Origin: an uncultured Pseudomonadota bacterium
GTDB lineage: Bacteria > Pseudomonadota > Gammaproteobacteria > Burkholderiales > Casimicrobiaceae
Reading direction: 5' to 3'
Length of the DNA stretch: 28,306 bases
Assembly (NCBI GenBank): GCA_937958295.1
Contig: CALFEY010000090.1
Span: forward strand, 1-28,306
Shown here in pieces: positions 21,741-28,306 of the stretch. Numbering within the stretch: the stretch's first letter is position 1; each line of letters starts with the position of its first letter. The translations under genes were made by a program, and so were the position numbers. The notes under the pieces were generated by a model that saw only the letters and a list, made by a program, of their open reading frames with translations, made no database searches and was not told where the DNA came from.

Positions 21741-21766
21741 GGCTTCTCGATCAGATGGCAGAAGCC
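21741..21766 (+). other. RNA hairpin after the Bug receptor gene
   Basis: GGCTTCT (21741-21747), 12-base loop, AGAAGCC (21760-21766), three bases after the stop codon. Lacks a T-run, so it may act as a 3' stabiliser or weak terminator that keeps receptor mRNA higher than downstream enzyme mRNA. Confidence 0.45.
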
Positions 21767-21810
21767 CTGGAAGGGCGTCGGCCCCCAGTCATCCATAGGA
21801 GGAAGCAGAT

Positions 21811-22584
21811 ATGGACATGATCATTCCGAGCGTCAAGAGCCTGGTCAGCGAAGCCGAGTGGCGTGCACGCATCTGGCTGGCGGCCGCCCACAGGCTGATG
21901 CACGAGTCGGGCGTGCAGGATCTAACCTACAACCATCTCTCGGCGCGTGTGCCGGATCAGCCGGGCACGTTCCTGATCAAGCCAGAGCAGCAGATGTTCA
22001 ATCAGGTCACGGCGTCGTCATTGATGAAGCTCGACTTCGGCGGGAACAAGCTGAGCTCGAATCCGGGCAGGATCAGCCCGGCGACCATGATCATCCATGG
22101 CGGAATCCTGGAAGCACGGTCGGACCTGAATGCGGTGTTCCACACGCATTCGACAGCGAACGTCGCAGTATCGGTACAAAAGTGCGGCTTGCTGCCGCTC
22201 AATCAGCACGCGCTGCGCGTCCGCTATCGCACCGCCTATCACGAGTTTCATGGATGGGAGGTCGAAGAGGAGGCCCGTCTAAAACTCATCGGCAGCCTCG
22301 GCGACAGTCTCTTTCTGGTCATGCGCAACCATGGAGCGATCGTGTGCGGTCGCACGATTGCGGAAGCCTACGTCGAGCATCACCACTTCGAGTTTGCCTG
22401 CCGGGCGCAGATTGCAGCGCTCAGCGCGGGCGGCCTGGACCACCTGGTGATGCCGTCCGCCGAGGTCATCGAGTTCTCGACCATGCAGGCGAAGAAGTAC
22501 CTCGCTGGCGTGACCGAAGAAGGCCGCGACTGGGGCGCGCTGATGAAGCACGCTCGAACGACGTTTCCCGACTTCGAGGAATAG
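21811..22584 (+). CDS. Class II aldolase/adducin-family protein
   Basis: The 257-residue protein has the zinc-binding pattern of class II (L-fuculose-phosphate-type) aldolases: H111 and H113 in VFHTHST and H174 in MRNHGAI, with a fourth position near the EHHHFEFA helix. The catalytic Glu of fuculose-1-phosphate aldolase (E73, SSEWRFH) falls on Thr in SPATMIIH here, as in adducin-like members, so the aldolase reaction needs another base or differs. Possible activities are retro-aldol cleavage or decarboxylation of a hydroxy-oxo acid. A strong AGGAGGAAG site precedes the ATG. It lies between the receptor and a 2-hydroxyacid dehydrogenase, consistent with a carboxylate pathway. Confidence 0.88.
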   Translation: MDMIIPSVKSLVSEAEWRARIWLAAAHRLMHESGVQDLTYNHLSARVPDQPGTFLIKPEQQMFNQVTASSLMKLDFGGNKLSSNPGRISPATMIIHGGILEARSDLNAVFHTHSTANVAVSVQKCGLLPLNQHALRVRYRTAYHEFHGWEVEEEARLKLIGSLGDSLFLVMRNHGAIVCGRTIAEAYVEHHHFEFACRAQIAALSAGGLDHLVMPSAEVIEFSTMQAKKYLAGVTEEGRDWGALMKHARTTFPDFEE

Positions 22585-22635
22585 TCCCCGTGACAGCACC
22601 CGGCGGACCCATCCTTGGCAGTTCGTGAGTCATCG

Positions 22636-23679
22636 ATGCCCAGCTTCTCGATCTTCGTTCCCAGGGACTTCATGCTCGATGCGCTGCTCGATCGACTGGC
22701 GCTGACACTTGCCGCACAAGGTCATCGCGTCGTGCGCGGACAACCCGTGGGACCGGGCAAGGTACATATGATGGATCTGCGTAGCCGCGATGCCGCCGCC
22801 GTCGCTGAAGCCGACGTCGCGGTCCTGACCGGTCGTACACCGATCTCAGAGCAGGGATTGCTGGCCTGCAAATGCCTGCGCGGCATCGTGGTCCCCAGTA
22901 TCGGCGTCGATTTCATCGATCTAAGCATGGCGTCGCGGCTGGGTGTCCTCGTGGCCAATGGCGCAACCGTGGAATGCGTCGTTTCCACCGCCGAAGCCAC
23001 CGTGATGCTGATACTGATGCTTCTGTATCGACCGGATTGGTCACAGCAGGTCATGCAGGGAACGCGCGCACGACCGCTGCCGTCGCCCGAGGGTCGCTGG
23101 GCGCGCACTTTGTACAGGAAGAAGGTCGGCCTTGTGGGTTACGGCAACATCGCGAGCCGTGTGGCTGAGCGCTTGCAGTCCTTCGGAGCGCGGGTCGTGG
23201 TCGCGGAGTACATCCGTCTCAACCGTGGCGGCGTTCCCACGTTCGTGTCGGTGGAACCGTTGGACGAACTGCTGGCCAGTTGTGACATCGTCAGCCTGCA
23301 CGCGAAGGCCGTTCCCGGCCAGACCCCGTTGATCGGCGGCAGAGAGCTGTCCCTCATGCGCCCGGACGCCTATCTCGTCAACACGGCACGTGGGGCGCTC
23401 GTCGATCAGAGGGCTTTGCACTTGGCCTTGTCGGGAAAGAAGATTGCCGGGGCTGCCCTCGACACCTTTGAGGTGGAGCCGCTTCCCGACGACAGTCCGC
23501 TGCGCGCACTCGACAACGTGCTGCTGACACCCCACATGGTCGGCGCAACGCGGGAGTTGTACGAGTCGATGTACGACGCCACGCTGGACAACATCGAAGC
23601 GCTACTGGCAGGCAAAGTGCCCCCCTTTTGTCTCAACCACGGCATCGCTTCGAGCTGGATGAGGCGATGGGATCACTGA
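22636..23679 (+). CDS. D-isomer-specific 2-hydroxyacid dehydrogenase
   Basis: The 347-residue NAD-dependent enzyme has a split substrate domain and a Rossmann domain (about residues 100-300) with GLVGYGNIASRVAERL, an acidic residue at the end of the second strand (E191 in VVVAEYIR, favouring NAD), and the catalytic trio R252 (NTARGALVD), E281 (EVEPLP) and H300 (LTPHMVG). It interconverts a D-2-hydroxyacid and a 2-oxoacid in the cytoplasm. ATG 22636 is chosen; the frame is open slightly further upstream (GTG-type start at 22615), but that lead is short and not conserved in type. It is 51 bases after the aldolase gene. A possible weak terminator follows it. Confidence 0.92.
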   Translation: MPSFSIFVPRDFMLDALLDRLALTLAAQGHRVVRGQPVGPGKVHMMDLRSRDAAAVAEADVAVLTGRTPISEQGLLACKCLRGIVVPSIGVDFIDLSMASRLGVLVANGATVECVVSTAEATVMLILMLLYRPDWSQQVMQGTRARPLPSPEGRWARTLYRKKVGLVGYGNIASRVAERLQSFGARVVVAEYIRLNRGGVPTFVSVEPLDELLASCDIVSLHAKAVPGQTPLIGGRELSLMRPDAYLVNTARGALVDQRALHLALSGKKIAGAALDTFEVEPLPDDSPLRALDNVLLTPHMVGATRELYESMYDATLDNIEALLAGKVPPFCLNHGIASSWMRRWDH

Positions 23680-23710
23680 CGTTGCTCACCTTTGACATTG
23701 CACTCCGCCG

Positions 23711-23726
23711 CCGCGATGCGGTTTTT
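23711..23726 (+). terminator. Weak intrinsic terminator candidate
   Basis: CCGC, GAT loop, GCGG, then five T. The stem is only four pairs, so partial read-through into the cupin gene is likely. The next ribosome binding site (AAAGGA) lies a few bases downstream. Confidence 0.3.
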
Positions 23727-23743
23727 CACCGAAAGGATCTTCC

Positions 23744-24244
23744 ATGAATACAGCGACTGACAATGCCTCGGAAACAACTGCCAACCAGGTCGAGGTCACG
23801 GCTGAGAACGCCATGCGAACGCTCGGGCGGTGGCCAACTCAGCGCTTCCATGTGTCGCACCTGGCGACCTCGGAGTTCAAGGGCGATGGCCTGCGGCCCT
23901 ATGTCGTGTATCGGGACCTCGGGGCCAAGGAGGCCACCGGCGGTCTGGTCGACGCGCATGTCAATGCGCGAGGCAAGCCCTTCGATAAGGATGCCGTGAG
24001 CAAGCGCCACTTTCATGACGTCAAGTTCCAGATGGTCTACGTCCTGAAGGGTTGGAATCGCGCCTGGTTCGAAGGGCACGGCGAGCACATGATGGTGGAA
24101 GGCAGTTGCTGGATCCAGCCGGCCGGCATCAAGCACATGGTGCTCGAGTACTCCGATGATCTCGAACTTCTGGAGATCATCATCCCGGCGATCTACGACA
24201 CCGTCGAACTGGAAGGGTCGAGCGACGGAGAAAAGGCCACGTGA
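23744..24244 (+). CDS. Cupin-domain protein
   Basis: The 166-residue protein has a single cupin barrel in its second half: RHFHDVKFQMVYVLKGWNRAWF as motif 1 and GSCWIQPAGIKHMVLEYSDDLELLEII as motif 2, with His residues (HFH, KHM) able to hold one divalent metal. The N-terminal ~25 residues are Thr/Ala-rich and probably flexible. Small single-domain cupins of this type may be isomerases, oxygenases or sensors of a pathway intermediate; nothing here chooses between them. It sits within the IclR-linked catabolic cluster between a hydroxyacid dehydrogenase and an SDR. Confidence 0.85.
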   Translation: MNTATDNASETTANQVEVTAENAMRTLGRWPTQRFHVSHLATSEFKGDGLRPYVVYRDLGAKEATGGLVDAHVNARGKPFDKDAVSKRHFHDVKFQMVYVLKGWNRAWFEGHGEHMMVEGSCWIQPAGIKHMVLEYSDDLELLEIIIPAIYDTVELEGSSDGEKAT

Positions 24245-24326
24245 GTATCGACTTCCCCGCGAACGGACTCGCTTGCAAGCGGCCCGTGCGCAGCGGTCAA
24301 CGTTGCATCGGGAACGTCGGCAGCCC

Positions 24327-25118
24327 ATGAAACTCGGCCTGAAAGACAAGTCCGTCTTGGTGACCGGCGCCTCACGTGGCATTGGCCGAGCCATCGCGGA
24401 GGCGTTCGCGGAGGAAGGCTGTCGGCTGTGCCTCGCCGCGCGCAGCGAAACGACCTTGGCGGGGTTGGCAGACGAACTTCATACGCGCTTCGGCGCGAGG
24501 GTGAAGACTCTGGCCATCGACCTCGCCGAGCGGGGATCAGCGACGCGCCTGCACGCTAGGTTTCCGGACGTCGACATCCTCGTCAACAACGCAGGCAACA
24601 CTCCGCGCGGAGACCTTCTGCAACTGGATGAGGAAGGGTGGCGCGCAGGTTGGGAACTCAAGATCTTCGGCTTCATCAACTGCACCCGAGCCTACTACGC
24701 CGACATGGTCGCGCGCCGCAGCGGCACGATCATCAACATCATCGGCATGGGGGCCGAAAAGCTCGACTACACCTACACAGCGGGCTCCACCGGCAACGCT
24801 GCCTTGGCCGCCTTTACCCGAACCGTCGGTAGCATGAGTCTGGACCATGGGGTGCGCGTGCTAGGCGTGAACCCAGGTTGGACCGAGACAGACAAGGCCA
24901 TTGCCTCGTTGCGCCGCCGTGCACAGGAGGCGGGGGGGGATCCCGACGCGTGGCGCGACATGCTCGCAGGCTGGCCCGCACAGCGGATGATTCAGCCCCG
25001 AGAAATTGCCGATGTCGTCTGCTTCCTGGGCTCCGACCGCGCGGGCGCGGTCTGCGGAACGGTCGTGGCGATTGACGGAGGCTTCGGTGCCCGCGCTTAT
25101 CCGCGCGTCCTGCGGTAG
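24327..25118 (+). CDS. SDR-family protein lacking the canonical Ser-Tyr-Lys catalytic residues
   Basis: The 263-residue protein is clearly a short-chain dehydrogenase: TGASRGIG cofactor motif at 13-20, NNAG at 87-90, PGWTETD, and the closing VVAIDGGFG. However, the usual catalytic region reads NIIGMGAEKLDYTYTAGSTGNAALAAF: the Ser position is Gly/Met (140-142), and the YxxxK position is G153-S-T-G-N157 when KAAL is aligned with NAAL. Tyr148 and Tyr150 are near but have no Lys four residues on. It may still be an oxidoreductase with a shifted active site, or a dehydratase or epimerase-like SDR. The ATG at 24327 starts right before the first strand (GLKDKSVLVTGA). It is followed after only six bases by the HpcH-type aldolase gene. 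Confidence 0.88.
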   Translation: MKLGLKDKSVLVTGASRGIGRAIAEAFAEEGCRLCLAARSETTLAGLADELHTRFGARVKTLAIDLAERGSATRLHARFPDVDILVNNAGNTPRGDLLQLDEEGWRAGWELKIFGFINCTRAYYADMVARRSGTIINIIGMGAEKLDYTYTAGSTGNAALAAFTRTVGSMSLDHGVRVLGVNPGWTETDKAIASLRRRAQEAGGDPDAWRDMLAGWPAQRMIQPREIADVVCFLGSDRAGAVCGTVVAIDGGFGARAYPRVLR

Positions 25119-25124
25119 ACAATC

Positions 25125-25946
25125 ATGAATGCTTCCAGTGTCCCCGCCGCAACGCTGCTGCGCAATTCCATGCGCGAGAAACTCGCCCGCGGCGAAGTCG
25201 TGTCGTCGATCACCGTAAGGACATCGCGCGGAGTCGAGATCGCACAGATTGCAGGCGCGGCAGGCTTCGACAGCCTCTACGTCGATCTGGAGCACTCGAG
25301 TCTGTCGCTCGACATCGCCGGCCAGATCTGCATGGCGGCTCAGGCGCTGGGCGTGACCCCATTGATCCGGGTACCCGCGAACCAGCCGGAATGGATTTCC
25401 CGAGCGCTGGACGCCGGCGCATTGGGCGTCATTGCGCCGCACGTTGCGTCGGCAGCCGAGGCCAGGGAGGTCGTTCGTCTGGCCCGCTTCGCTCCGCGCG
25501 GCGAACGTTCAATGGTCGGCCAACTGCCGCAACTGCACTATCGCGCCTATCCTCCGAAAGAGGCCTGCGCAGCCGTAGACCAGGCGACCACCGTCATGGT
25601 TCAGCTAGAGGGCGCCGCTGCGATCGAAGCAGTGGAGGAGATCATGGCGGTGGACGGAGTGGACATGGCCATGGTCGGCGCAAACGATCTCATGGCCGAT
25701 TTCGGTTTGACCGGTGACTATGCGCACCCTCGTCTGCACGACGCATTCCGGCGGACGATAGCGGCCTGCGAGAAGTTCGGCAAGCACGCAGGCATCGGCG
25801 GCCTGGGCGGGCGGCCAGACCTCGTCGCCAAGTTTGTCGCCATGGGCGCACGATATGTCTCCACCGGCACGGACGCCGGCATGCTGCTTTCGGCCGCCAC
25901 GGCCGCGGCGCAACGCGTCCGTGCTCTCAGCGAGGCGAACACGTGA
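25125..25946 (+). CDS. HpcH/HpaI-family aldolase (pyruvate-type class II aldolase)
   Basis: The 273-residue TIM-barrel enzyme shows the HpcH/HpaI motifs: FDSLYVDLEHSSLS with the conserved His, LIRVPAN with the Arg that binds the pyruvate carboxylate, and metal ligands Glu in VQLEG and Asp in GANDLM. These enzymes cleave 4-hydroxy-2-oxoacids to pyruvate (or oxaloacetate) and an aldehyde. The C-terminal STGTDAGMLLSA loop is typical. It follows the atypical SDR by six bases and its stop overlaps the next gene's ATG by one base (TGATG), so it is translated as part of an operon. It is probably the carbon-cleaving step of the pathway. Confidence 0.92.
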   Translation: MNASSVPAATLLRNSMREKLARGEVVSSITVRTSRGVEIAQIAGAAGFDSLYVDLEHSSLSLDIAGQICMAAQALGVTPLIRVPANQPEWISRALDAGALGVIAPHVASAAEAREVVRLARFAPRGERSMVGQLPQLHYRAYPPKEACAAVDQATTVMVQLEGAAAIEAVEEIMAVDGVDMAMVGANDLMADFGLTGDYAHPRLHDAFRRTIAACEKFGKHAGIGGLGGRPDLVAKFVAMGARYVSTGTDAGMLLSAATAAAQRVRALSEANT

Positions 25947-26719
25947 TGCCTCCATCAGACCATCACGTGCCGGCAACTTCGGGCATCGAAGGCAAGGCCA
26001 TTCTCGTAACCGGTGCCGCGTCCGGGATTGGCCGGGCGACCTGCCTGCTCTTCGCGCGCCATGGCGCGACGATCGTTGCGGCGGACACCAACGAACAAGG
26101 CCTGGCGCAACTGCTTGTCGATATCGGCGAGAGCGCCGGCCACGTCTCCACGTTTGTCTTCGACGCCGGTGACCCGGCGCAGTGCGCGGCGCTCGTCGCC
26201 GAAGCAGCCAGGCGCCTGGGGCGCGTCGATGTTCTCGTCCATGGTGCAGGCATATTGGTGGCCAAGCCCGTGCTCGAACTCAGCAATGACGAATGGCGCC
26301 AGACCCTGCGTATCAATCTCGACGGAACCTTCTTCATCACGCGTGACGTCGGCAGGATCATGGCGACGAGAAAAGCGGGCACCATGATCCTGCTGACCTC
26401 CGACCGGGGTCTATACGGCAGCGTGGACTTCGCACACTACGCCGCCTCCAAGGGCGGCATGATCGCGCTTATGCGCAGCCTGGCGTTGGCCCTGGGCAAG
26501 TACGGCGTCACCGTGAACGGCGTCAACCCTGGCATGACCGACACGCCCATGGCCCGCGGAGGAAATCGCCTCACCTGGGATGCCAAACTGGCGGCCGATG
26601 TGCTTGGCAAGGCAAGCCTGCCGGAGGAAATCGCGCAGACCCTGCTGTTCCTGGCAGGCGTTGGCGGGCGCTACACCACTGGGCAGGTTCTAGGTACCAG
26701 GATTCGACATGGGCAGTAG
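25946..26719 (+). CDS. SDR-family NAD(P)-dependent oxidoreductase
   Basis: The 257-residue protein has TGAASGIG (about residues 22-29), an Asp after the second strand (AADTN, favouring NAD), HGAG in place of NNAG, Ser in LLTSDRG and an intact Y-AAS-K catalytic motif in HYAASKGG, then NPGMTDTP. ATG 25946 overlaps the previous stop by one base; a GTG at 25943 would add one residue. The C-terminus is odd: instead of the usual TGQ-L-VDGG ending it reads TGQVLGTRIRHGQ and stops inside the next gene (11-base overlap). A frameshift or a short real tail are both possible. Role: oxidation of a hydroxy intermediate in the cluster. Confidence 0.9.
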   Translation: MPPSDHHVPATSGIEGKAILVTGAASGIGRATCLLFARHGATIVAADTNEQGLAQLLVDIGESAGHVSTFVFDAGDPAQCAALVAEAARRLGRVDVLVHGAGILVAKPVLELSNDEWRQTLRINLDGTFFITRDVGRIMATRKAGTMILLTSDRGLYGSVDFAHYAASKGGMIALMRSLALALGKYGVTVNGVNPGMTDTPMARGGNRLTWDAKLAADVLGKASLPEEIAQTLLFLAGVGGRYTTGQVLGTRIRHGQ

Positions 26720-27521
26720 CGCCGCGGTAGCAAACAACACACTCAGGGGCAAGGCAGCGCTTATAACCGGATCCCTGGGCGGTATTGGTTTCGAGATCGC
26801 GATGGCGCTGGCGCGACGAGGATGCAGCATCGTGCTCAACGGCATCGGTGACGCCTCGACTGCCGAATCACAGATGCAGCACCTTCGTGAGGCCGGTGGA
26901 CAGGCGCACTTCCACCCGGCCGACGTCGCCAGTGCCACGCAATTGGAAAGTTTGGTGACACGCGCGCAGGATTGGTTCGGCCACGTGGACATTCTGGTCA
27001 ACAACGCCGTCTCCCGGTTCAATGCGAACATCGAGGAGCTGCCCGTCGACAAATGGCAGCAAGCCTTGGCGGTGAATCTCACGGCGCCGTTCTTGCTCAC
27101 CCGCCTACTGCTGCCCGGCATGAAGCAACGCAATTGGGGGCGAATCATCAACCTGTCGTCCGTGCTCGGCCTCAAGGGCACGCCCGGGCGCAGCGACTAT
27201 GTGGTCACCAAGCACGGCATCGCCGGCATGACGAAGGTCGTCGCACTCGAGTGCGCCGACACCAACGTCACCTGCAACGCGCTGTGTCCTGGCGCCGTGG
27301 AAACGCCGCACATCGCCCAGCTCATCGAGAAACGCGCTGCCGCAGCGGGACAGTCGATCGAGGACTACACCCGCGAGTTCCTCGACGCACGCAACCCCAC
27401 GCGCAGGTTCATTCCCCCCTCGCGCGTGGGCGCACTTGCTGCCTTTCTCTGCACCGAGGAGGCGGGCGATATCACCGGCGCCATGCTGCCGATCGATGGA
27501 GGTTGGTTGGCGCGGGCATAA
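26709..27521 (+). CDS. SDR-family dehydrogenase, 3-hydroxybutyrate-dehydrogenase-like
   Basis: The 270-residue protein has TGSLGGIG, NNAV, catalytic Ser in NLSSVLGLKGTP, YVVTKHG and the closing TGAMLPIDGGWLARA. The KHGIAGMTKVVALECA segment, the NLTAPFLLTRLLLPGMKQRNWGRIINLSSV block and the RFIPPSRVGALAAFLCTEEAGDITG tail resemble D-3-hydroxybutyrate dehydrogenase (BdhA) more than generic SDRs. It may oxidise a 3-hydroxyacid or related intermediate. The ATG lies within the end of the previous gene. It is the last gene of the cluster; only a short ACCCT/AGGGT hairpin follows. A true role in ketone-body metabolism is possible but the context favours another 3-hydroxyacid. Confidence 0.88.
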   Translation: MGSSAAVANNTLRGKAALITGSLGGIGFEIAMALARRGCSIVLNGIGDASTAESQMQHLREAGGQAHFHPADVASATQLESLVTRAQDWFGHVDILVNNAVSRFNANIEELPVDKWQQALAVNLTAPFLLTRLLLPGMKQRNWGRIINLSSVLGLKGTPGRSDYVVTKHGIAGMTKVVALECADTNVTCNALCPGAVETPHIAQLIEKRAAAAGQSIEDYTREFLDARNPTRRFIPPSRVGALAAFLCTEEAGDITGAMLPIDGGWLARA

Positions 27522-27534
27522 CCCTCACTAGGGT
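27521..27534 (+). terminator. Short hairpin at the end of the catabolic cluster
   Basis: ACCCT, four-base loop, AGGGT starting at the last base of the stop codon. No T-run, five base pairs only; a weak call. The following ~90 bases up to the minus-strand gene show no other feature. Confidence 0.25.
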
Positions 27535-27622
27535 CCTTGCGGCGTCTTGAAGGGGCGCGCTGGGTTAACCGCCTAGGTCCGAGTTCTCAACGCCTGTGTT
27601 GCATAGGATTCTCTCGGAAGGG

Positions 27623-28243
27623 CTACGGTGCGTAGCGTAAGCTCCCCCTCCCGGCATGATTCGCACTCATTCTAGGAAAGGCCTGAGGAACGGGTGACTG
27701 ACGCAACCAGTCTGCAACCGTTAGTGCGCAATCGGAAGTGCCGGACGCTGTGGTGTCGATCATCAGGTCATATTCCTTGCCCTTGTGAACCCGATCGACC
27801 TGGCTCGCCGCGAGCCCTGCCATTCTGGCGCCGCGATCTTTCTCGCGTTGCGTCAATATCGCAACGCTGCAGGTGACGCCGACGATGAGAACGGGAAAGG
27901 ATGAAAGGTCGTCAAGAACGTATCGCCACGCGTCGGGATTCGAAAGCTCAGTGTCAAAGATGACGTTCTGACCGTGCAGAGAATACTGTGCGAGCGAAGC
28001 GTTCATCGCCCGACAGAGTGCGGCGAGCTTGAGATCAACGACATCTGAGCCTTGCTCTCGCCATCCCTTCCAGTAGTCCTGTGGCTCCATCTCCCGGAAT
28101 GCGTCCAACTGTAGATGGTGAAAGGGGTCGGCGAGTAGCCCCCGGAGCGCTCGCGCAATGGAAGATTTGCCGGAGCTAGAGGCGCCATTGAGGATAAGGA
28201 TGGTGCCATTCGTAGGCAAGTCGGCTCTCGGAATGAAGCTCAT
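27623..28243 (-). CDS. Chloramphenicol-phosphotransferase-like (CPT) P-loop protein
   Basis: The 206-residue protein has a P-loop (GASSSGKSS, residues 20-28) and the layout of chloramphenicol 3-O-phosphotransferase: LQLDAF with an Asp (D47) at the place of the catalytic Asp, a NVIFDTELS segment, and a lid region EKDRGARMAGLAASQVDRVHKGKEYDLMIDTT as in CPT. CPT inactivates chloramphenicol by phosphorylation; most distant homologues have unknown substrates, so resistance is not implied. It has a ~25-residue extra C-terminal tail. Base composition is clearly less GC-rich than neighbouring genes. It starts four bases after an attC-type GTTGGGC box on its strand, the usual position of an integron cassette gene. 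No ribosome binding site is obvious, which is also common for cassettes. Confidence 0.85.
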   Translation of the reverse strand: MSFIPRADLPTNGTILILNGASSSGKSSIARALRGLLADPFHHLQLDAFREMEPQDYWKGWREQGSDVVDLKLAALCRAMNASLAQYSLHGQNVIFDTELSNPDAWRYVLDDLSSFPVLIVGVTCSVAILTQREKDRGARMAGLAASQVDRVHKGKEYDLMIDTTASGTSDCALTVADWLRQSPVPQAFPRMSANHAGRGSLRYAP

Positions 28244-28247
28244 CGGG

Positions 28248-28306
28248 GCCCAACGTTCAAGCTAACCGGCGGGCCGCGCCGATGCGGACCAACGACGAGC
28301 CGCGTG
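28248..28306 (-). mobile_element. Right half of a candidate integron attC site (continues beyond window)
   Basis: Read on the minus strand the sequence ends GGTTAGC-TTGAAC-GTTGGGC. GTTGGGC (complement of 28248-28254) fits the R' core GTTRRRY; the preceding GTTAGC with a short spacer fits the L' box, as in known attC right halves (TTAAC or TTAGC, spacer, CGTTRRRY). The left half would lie outside the window, so pairing cannot be tested here. Confidence 0.5.

Noticed and set aside
27541..27622. A second attC site between the SDR cluster and the CPT-like gene
   Set aside because: GTTAACC, GTTGAGA and similar strings were checked on the minus strand; none fits GTTRRRY with a paired RYYYAAC.

Overview
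The window reads as chromosomal DNA from a GC-rich, metabolically versatile betaproteobacterium (Burkholderiales-like). This is inferred from gene content: a Bug/TctC-type tripartite tricarboxylate receptor, a complete LivJHMGF-type ABC system, a PHB-depolymerase-type esterase, AzlCD, and several GntR, IclR, MarR and ribbon-helix-helix regulators. No rRNA, tRNA or CRISPR array was seen.

Layout, left half (1-18.2 kb, very GC-rich). The 3' end of aspS is followed by a compact co-directional run: a secreted barnase-type RNase, its barstar inhibitor, a NudB-type Nudix hydrolase and a SIMPL-domain protein. Facing this is purU, which lies head to head with a GntR/FCD regulator. Next comes a two-gene minus-strand operon (PhyH-family dioxygenase, then a divergent PanB-like enzyme), which diverges from a five-gene branched-chain-amino-acid-type ABC importer. 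A 19-bp motif, TAT-N8-YATATCAS, occurs once in the purU/gntR gap and twice in the PhyH/ABC gap, which makes this look like one regulon. A MarR regulator then controls itself and a two-gene operon of small unknown proteins through three copies of a TGCCYARGCA-type palindrome. After that come a ribbon-helix-helix regulator with an intracellular PHB-depolymerase-type esterase, a secreted cyclophilin carrying two WWN-ESGWG repeats, AzlC/AzlD, a ClcA-type chloride/proton antiporter and a secreted protein of the DUF5648 type.

Middle (18.18-18.79 kb): about 600 bases without a convincing gene. It holds a short 8-bp tandem repeat and, next to the following regulator, a 15-bp direct repeat plus a 19-bp dyad that are probable IclR operators.

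Right half (18.8-27.5 kb, visibly less GC-rich): an IclR regulator followed by nine same-strand genes: a DUF6282-type metallohydrolase, an orphan Bug receptor flanked by hairpins, a class II aldolase/adducin protein, a D-2-hydroxyacid dehydrogenase, a cupin, an SDR lacking its catalytic residues, an HpcH/HpaI aldolase and two more SDRs (the last 3-hydroxybutyrate-dehydrogenase-like). It looks like a carboxylate catabolic cluster for an unknown substrate: uptake through Bug, redox steps and aldol cleavage.

Right end (27.6-28.3 kb): a lower-GC, chloramphenicol-phosphotransferase-like gene on the minus strand starts directly after what looks like the right half of an integron attC site, so it may be an integron cassette. 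The most promising new system is the GntR/PurU/PhyH/PanB-like/ABC locus. Its shared operators and folate-linked enzymes suggest uptake and oxidative or C1-releasing breakdown of an unidentified compound.
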